Shown one piece after another: positions 60,408-64,000 of a stretch of 64,000 bases of DNA. The notes beneath the pieces are model-generated. The model had not been told where the DNA came from. It saw only the letters and a list, made by a program, of their open reading frames with translations, and did no database searches. Position 1 is the first letter of the stretch. Every line of letters begins with the position of its first letter. The position numbers and the translations under genes were made by a program. Origin of the DNA: Sphingomonadales bacterium (GTDB lineage Bacteria > Pseudomonadota > Alphaproteobacteria > Sphingomonadales > Sphingomonadaceae); assembly GCA_014763545.1 (NCBI GenBank), contig JACXVD010000003.1:1-64000 (forward strand). Direction: 5' to 3'.

Positions 60408-61483
60408 GCCGCGACCGGCTCCGCCGCCAGCGCGGCATCGAGCGCGGCAATGAAATCATCGGCCCCGATCGACAGCAGCCCGCCTGGCGGGAGCGCTGCG
60501 AAATAAGCGCGCACCGCCTCGCCCAGGGCGTCGGTGCGGACCTGCCGCAATACGGATTCGAGGTCGAACACGATGCGCGGCGGGGTGACGAAATAATCGC
60601 CGGTGAACAGCACCTCGCGCACGCGATCGCCGGCCGCACCTTCCAGCCGCAGATGCGCGCTGACCAGCCCGCCCGCACCGATATGGTGGCCCAGCCTTGT
60701 GCCCGCGATACGGCTGGCCCCGTCGATTTCCGCGACGAAGTCGTCGGTGCCGATCTCGTCTTCATATTCCGCGCGCGCAGCATCCTCTTCGGCGGCGGAG
60801 GTTTCGGCCTCGGTAAAGGCGATCCCCAGCCCTTCGGACAGGCCGCGCGCGATCGCTGCCTGCACCTGCGCCAGCGGCGGCGCTGCGCCGAGCAGCGCGG
60901 CGAGCGTCGTCACCCGCTGGGCGGCATCGTCGAGATCGCGCTTGGCGAGCTTGGCCTTGGGCACGTTGAGCACCTGGCCGATGGTCGCCGGGTCGAGATC
61001 GACCAGCACCGTGCCCTGGAACATCAGCACGTCGCCGTCGAAATAGCCGCCGGTGCCCGAGATCTTGCGCCCGCCGACCTCGATATCGTTGCGCGGGCGA
61101 TAGCGGGCATCGATCCCGAGGGTCGAAAGCCCCGCCGCCGCCGCCTCGCAGATGCGGCGCGTGATGCTGCCCAGATCCTCGCCCGCGAACACCTTGCGCG
61201 AACAGACCAGCGCCCAGCCGAGCTGTGCCGGGTCGAGATAGATCGCCCCGCCCCCGGTGATCCGCCGCGCGGTGCCGATGCCCTGCGCGGCGCAATAATC
61301 GAGGTTGAGTTCCAGCCCCAGGTCCTGGTGCCGCCCGACCAGCGCGGTCGGTTCGAAATGGATGAAGCGCAGGCTGTCGCCGATCGTCCCGGCCTGGCGC
61401 AGCGCCACCATCGCCTGGTCGAAGGCGATATTGGCGCGGCCTTGCCTGAGGCCGGTGTCGATCAGCCGGAAGGAATGCGGCAA
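60404..61483 (-). CDS. slpl: Lipoate-protein ligase for LbpA, sLpl(AB)
   Basis: The protein is about 359 residues and belongs to the LplA/BirA family. It has FRLIDTGLRQGRANIAFDQA, the RRITGGGAIYLDP motif, and the adenylate-binding lysine in RKISGTGGYFDGDVLMFQGT. A C-terminal extension from about 250 corresponds to the accessory domain (B) fused to LplA. It loads octanoate or lipoate onto LbpA. The start is uncertain: TTG 61483 lies 8 bases after lipS1 and gives the family N-terminus, while ATG 61534 would overlap lipS1 by 44 bases. Confidence 0.87.
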   Translation of the reverse strand: MPHSFRLIDTGLRQGRANIAFDQAMVALRQAGTIGDSLRFIHFEPTALVGRHQDLGLELNLDYCAAQGIGTARRITGGGAIYLDPAQLGWALVCSRKVFAGEDLGSITRRICEAAAAGLSTLGIDARYRPRNDIEVGGRKISGTGGYFDGDVLMFQGTVLVDLDPATIGQVLNVPKAKLAKRDLDDAAQRVTTLAALLGAAPPLAQVQAAIARGLSEGLGIAFTEAETSAAEEDAARAEYEDEIGTDDFVAEIDGASRIAGTRLGHHIGAGGLVSAHLRLEGAAGDRVREVLFTGDYFVTPPRIVFDLESVLRQVRTDALGEAVRAYFAALPPGGLLSIGADDFIAALDAALAAEPVAA

Positions 61484-61490
61484 CTCGCCC

Positions 61491-62795
61491 TCACTCGTAA
61501 GGCTGCACCACGTCCAGTTCCTCGTCCTCGACATAGGGATCGTCGGGCCGTTCCTTGCCCAGCTGCTTGCGGATCAGGCGCAGGTCGGCGGGTTGCGGCT
61601 GGAACGGATAGCTGGCGATGTTCGACGGCGGGCTGTCGCCATAGGGGCGGTCGCAGGCCGAGATATCCTCGGCGAACTTGCCCGGGCAGCCGCTGGTGCG
61701 GAAGGCGATGCCGGCGTCGATGATCGCGTCGGTCTCGCCGGTCGGCAGGCCGAAATCGGTGACGCGGCCTTCCTCGTCGAATTTCATCTGGTCGATCCGC
61801 ACACCGCAATAATCGATCATGTAGCGGGCCAGCTGCACCCGGCGCCACTGGTCGCGCGGGGTTGCAGGCAGGTGGTCCATCAGGCTGCCCTTTTCCGGGA
61901 AGAAGCAGAACATGTGGCTGTGCCCGCCCATGTCGACCAGCTGCTGCACCAGGCTGAGCACCTCGTGTTCGGTCTCGCCCATGCCGACGATGATATGCGC
62001 ACCGAATTTCTGCGCCCCGAAGATCTCGCGCGCATCCTCGAGGATTTCCCAGTATTTCGACCATTTGTGCGGGCTGTTGACGCCCTTGCCGCGGGTGCGG
62101 TCGAACAGTTCCGGCGTCGCCGCGTCGAGCGCGACGGTGAAGATGTCCGAACCCATGTCCTTCAGCGTGGCGACATCCTGCCGCGTCATGGTGGTGGGGT
62201 TCGACAGGATCGAGATCGGGATTGCCCCCGGATCGACATAATCGGTCCAGGTCTTGAGCACCGTCTTGGTATCGTCATCCGAATTGGGATGGGTGATCAT
62301 CGAGATGCACATGCGGTGGAAGGGCGAATTTTCGGGGTCGCGCCCGACCGTTTCGGCAATCTGTTCCATCGGCACGGCGGGCCAGTCCACCCGGATGAAA
62401 TTGCGGTCGGCATAGTCGCGCTCCGCCTCGCGATGGCGGGCCAGCCCGCAATAGGCGCAATTGGCGCGGCAGCCTTCGGGATAGGTCAGCAGGATGTTGA
62501 GGCAGCGCGTGCAGGAGCAGCGGTGCATCTTGCCCGGCATCAGCCCCAGCGTCATCGCCGCCGCCGTGCTCAGCTGGACATATTCCGGGCTGCGCATATG
62601 CGGGGTGAGGATGTTGTTGTTCGGCAGATAGGTGCCGGTCGGGCGAATGTCGGTCGCCTTCACCGCTGCGCCGTTGCGCTTGTCCAGCGGCGCCTCTGCC
62701 GGCTTGCGCGGCTGCATCGCGTCGAAGGGGTTGTAGTCCTTGCCTTCGGCGCCGGTCGCACCCGGCATCGCCCCTTCAGGCTTCAAGCAGCTCAT
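61491..62795 (-). CDS. lipS1: Radical SAM lipoate synthase subunit LipS1
   Basis: The protein is about 434 residues with the radical SAM motif CRANCAYCGLARHRE and further cysteines in HRCSCTRCLNILLTYPEGC that can hold an auxiliary cluster. Homology runs through SNPTTMTRQDV, IFTVALDAATPELFDRTRGK and FRTSGCPGKF. LipS1 and LipS2 together insert the two sulfurs of lipoate on LbpA in sulfur oxidisers. The ATG at 62795 has GGGAG upstream and overlaps lipT; ATGs at 62801 and 62768 are alternatives. Confidence 0.9.
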   Translation of the reverse strand: MSCLKPEGAMPGATGAEGKDYNPFDAMQPRKPAEAPLDKRNGAAVKATDIRPTGTYLPNNNILTPHMRSPEYVQLSTAAAMTLGLMPGKMHRCSCTRCLNILLTYPEGCRANCAYCGLARHREAERDYADRNFIRVDWPAVPMEQIAETVGRDPENSPFHRMCISMITHPNSDDDTKTVLKTWTDYVDPGAIPISILSNPTTMTRQDVATLKDMGSDIFTVALDAATPELFDRTRGKGVNSPHKWSKYWEILEDAREIFGAQKFGAHIIVGMGETEHEVLSLVQQLVDMGGHSHMFCFFPEKGSLMDHLPATPRDQWRRVQLARYMIDYCGVRIDQMKFDEEGRVTDFGLPTGETDAIIDAGIAFRTSGCPGKFAEDISACDRPYGDSPPSNIASYPFQPQPADLRLIRKQLGKERPDDPYVEDEELDVVQPYE

Positions 62796-63897
62796 TGCCA
62801 TTCTCCCTTTGCGCCATCGGGGCGACTTGTTTCGTATCGGTCCAATATTGCGGATAGGCGATCCAGCCGCGCCGCAAATCGGCCGCCTCGGCCGTTCCGT
62901 CGCGCCACTGCGCCAGCAGCTCCCTGCGCCGCGCGACCGCCCGGCGCAGCGAGGCGCCGAACAGATCCTCGATATCGTCGTAATAATCGGCCAGCGCATC
63001 GCGGTCGCCCGCAACGATCCGCGCCGCCGCCTCGCCCGCCATCTTGCCGGAGATGCAGGCGGCGGGAATGCCCGCCCCGGTCACCGGATTGGCGAGGCCT
63101 GCGGCATCGCCCGCCAGCAGCACCTGCACCCCGCCGATCCGCCCGGCAACGCCAACCGGCCCACCGACCGGGATCGCCCCGCCGGTATGGCCGAGCCGCT
63201 TGTCCGCGATCTTGCCCTGTTCGACCAGCATGGCGAGCAATGCCTCGAGCTCGGGCTTGAGCAGTTCGCGCCATTCGCGGCCCACGCCGAGCCCGACATT
63301 GGCGACATCGCCCTTGGGAAACAGCCACGCATATCCGCCTGGAATGCGCGTGCTGAGATAGATGTCGGTCGAATCCTGCGGCGCGAGCAGCGGCACGGTG
63401 ACCTGCCGCGTTTCCACCAGCTCGCGATTGACGCAGCCGATCGCCGCGCCGAGCGGCGAATTAGGGCCGTCCGCGCCGATCACCACATCGGCCACGAAGC
63501 GGGCGCCATCGGGGGCGACCAGCGCCCCGTCCCCGCGATCCACCGCGACCTGCATCCCGAACCGGCAATCCGCCCCGGCGGCCATCGCCTGTTCGACCAG
63601 TTGGCGGTCGAACGCACCGCGATCGATCATCTTGCCGCGAAAATCGGGCGTGTGCCGGTCGTGCGCATTTTCGACGAAGCTTTCCATCGCCAGGATCGGC
63701 TGGACCTGCGCGGAGGTGACCGGGCCGGCATCCATGCCCATCATTGCGGGCACGAATTCGGCGCATTGCACCGGGAAGCCGGCCTCGCGCCGCCGGTCGA
63801 GCGCGATCACCCGCGCCCCGCCCTGCGCTGCCGCAATCGCGGCGCTGGCGCCCGCAGGCCCCAATCCGACAATCGCGACGTCGCAGCGCTGGATCAT
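62776..63897 (-). CDS. lipT: FAD-dependent oxidoreductase LipT
   Basis: The 373-residue geranylgeranyl-reductase-type flavoprotein has the FAD motif VAIVGLGPAGASAAIAAAQG, VIGADGPNSPLGAAIG and VLLAGDAAGLANPVTGAGIP. LipT is encoded with LipS1/LipS2 and probably supplies electrons for lipoate assembly. The ATG at 63897 shares bases with the lipS2 stop (ATGA). The upstream frame is a shadow of lipS2. Confidence 0.9.
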   Translation of the reverse strand: MIQRCDVAIVGLGPAGASAAIAAAQGGARVIALDRRREAGFPVQCAEFVPAMMGMDAGPVTSAQVQPILAMESFVENAHDRHTPDFRGKMIDRGAFDRQLVEQAMAAGADCRFGMQVAVDRGDGALVAPDGARFVADVVIGADGPNSPLGAAIGCVNRELVETRQVTVPLLAPQDSTDIYLSTRIPGGYAWLFPKGDVANVGLGVGREWRELLKPELEALLAMLVEQGKIADKRLGHTGGAIPVGGPVGVAGRIGGVQVLLAGDAAGLANPVTGAGIPAACISGKMAGEAAARIVAGDRDALADYYDDIEDLFGASLRRAVARRRELLAQWRDGTAEAADLRRGWIAYPQYWTDTKQVAPMAQRENGNELLEA

Positions 63898-64000
63898 GCG
63901 GCGCAGGCCTTCACGCGGGAATCGGCGCCGACGCCGCTGCCCGGTTCGCCCATGCCGGTCTTGATCGAGCAGCAACTGTGTTCCTGTGCGAAACTGCGGC
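63894..64000 (-). CDS. lipS2: LipS2 radical SAM protein, C-terminal end (partial)
   Basis: From the right edge a minus-strand frame reads ...CCSIKTGMGEPGSGVGADS to a TGA at 63896-63894, overlapping the lipT start. Its place in the lipS2-lipT-lipS1-slpl order and the SIKTG tail fit LipS2. Only about 34 residues are visible, so identity rests mainly on context. Confidence 0.7.
   Translation of the reverse strand, partial: RSFAQEHSCCSIKTGMGEPGSGVGADSRVKACAA

Overview
The window is GC-rich chromosomal DNA from an alphaproteobacterium, most likely Sphingomonadales (Erythrobacter/Sphingomonas-like). This rests on the split glycine dehydrogenase (gcvPA/gcvPB), the methionine synthase encoded as two proteins, the ECF sigma/NrsF pair beside a DUF692-DUF2063-DUF2282 (bufferin) operon, and overall gene style. 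It cannot be fixed to a genus by eye. Genes are tightly packed, with many ATGA/TGATG overlaps.

Layout. 0-1.1 kb: the end of an accessory element (IS66 terminus, an ardA gene broken by the IS and by a stop codon, one small hypothetical) abutting a tRNA-Gly(CCC). 1.3-7.5 kb: a PAS-GGDEF-EAL-PilZ protein, a TauE/SafE exporter coupled to a tiny helix-turn-helix protein, a peroxiredoxin with an ArsR regulator, an Nmad3-like protein and a CcmI-like TPR protein. 7.6-26.1 kb: a large multiheme electron-transfer island. It has a cytosolic FAD/NAD oxidoreductase fused to two cyclic-nucleotide-binding domains and a four-cluster ferredoxin, a four-helix membrane cytochrome b candidate, an FHA-TM-decaheme protein and a calcineurin-like phosphodiesterase. 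Facing them is an opposite-strand operon of a pentaheme cytochrome c554-like protein, a tandem GlcG/HbpS lipoprotein, an outer-membrane barrel and a decaheme protein with an LVIVD propeller. A FecR-like protein and a CHASE2 nucleotide cyclase follow. 26.3-31.1 kb: the glycine cleavage operon gcvT-H-PA-PB under a tandem glycine riboswitch. 31.3-39 kb: a phytanoyl-CoA dioxygenase-like protein, a second TauE/SafE, and a methionine block (two-part MetH, MetF, ArsR-methyltransferase fusion). 39-43.2 kb: a bufferin locus with divergent SigF-type promoters. 43.2-50.4 kb: acyl-CoA catabolism. 50.5-52 kb: a persulfide-dioxygenase-like metallo-hydrolase and a DUF442 phosphatase/rhodanese-like protein. 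52.5-64 kb: a sulfur-oxidising heterodisulfide-reductase-like (sHdr) operon with its lipoate-binding protein LbpA, DsrE and dedicated lipoate-assembly genes (sLpl, LipS1, LipT, end of LipS2), running off the right edge.

How it fits together. The sHdr system oxidises protein-bound sulfane sulfur to sulfite using LbpA, whose lipoate is made by sLpl/LipS1/LipS2/LipT. DsrE, the Blh/DUF442 pair and two TauE/SafE exporters suit sulfur delivery and sulfite export. The multiheme island looks like an inner-membrane-to-outer-membrane electron route whose cytosolic end has built-in cNMP sensing, with a cyclase and a phosphodiesterase gene close by. I do not recognise it as a named pathway and regard it as the least described system in the window. 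Its electron donor, acceptor and any link to sulfur oxidation are inference.
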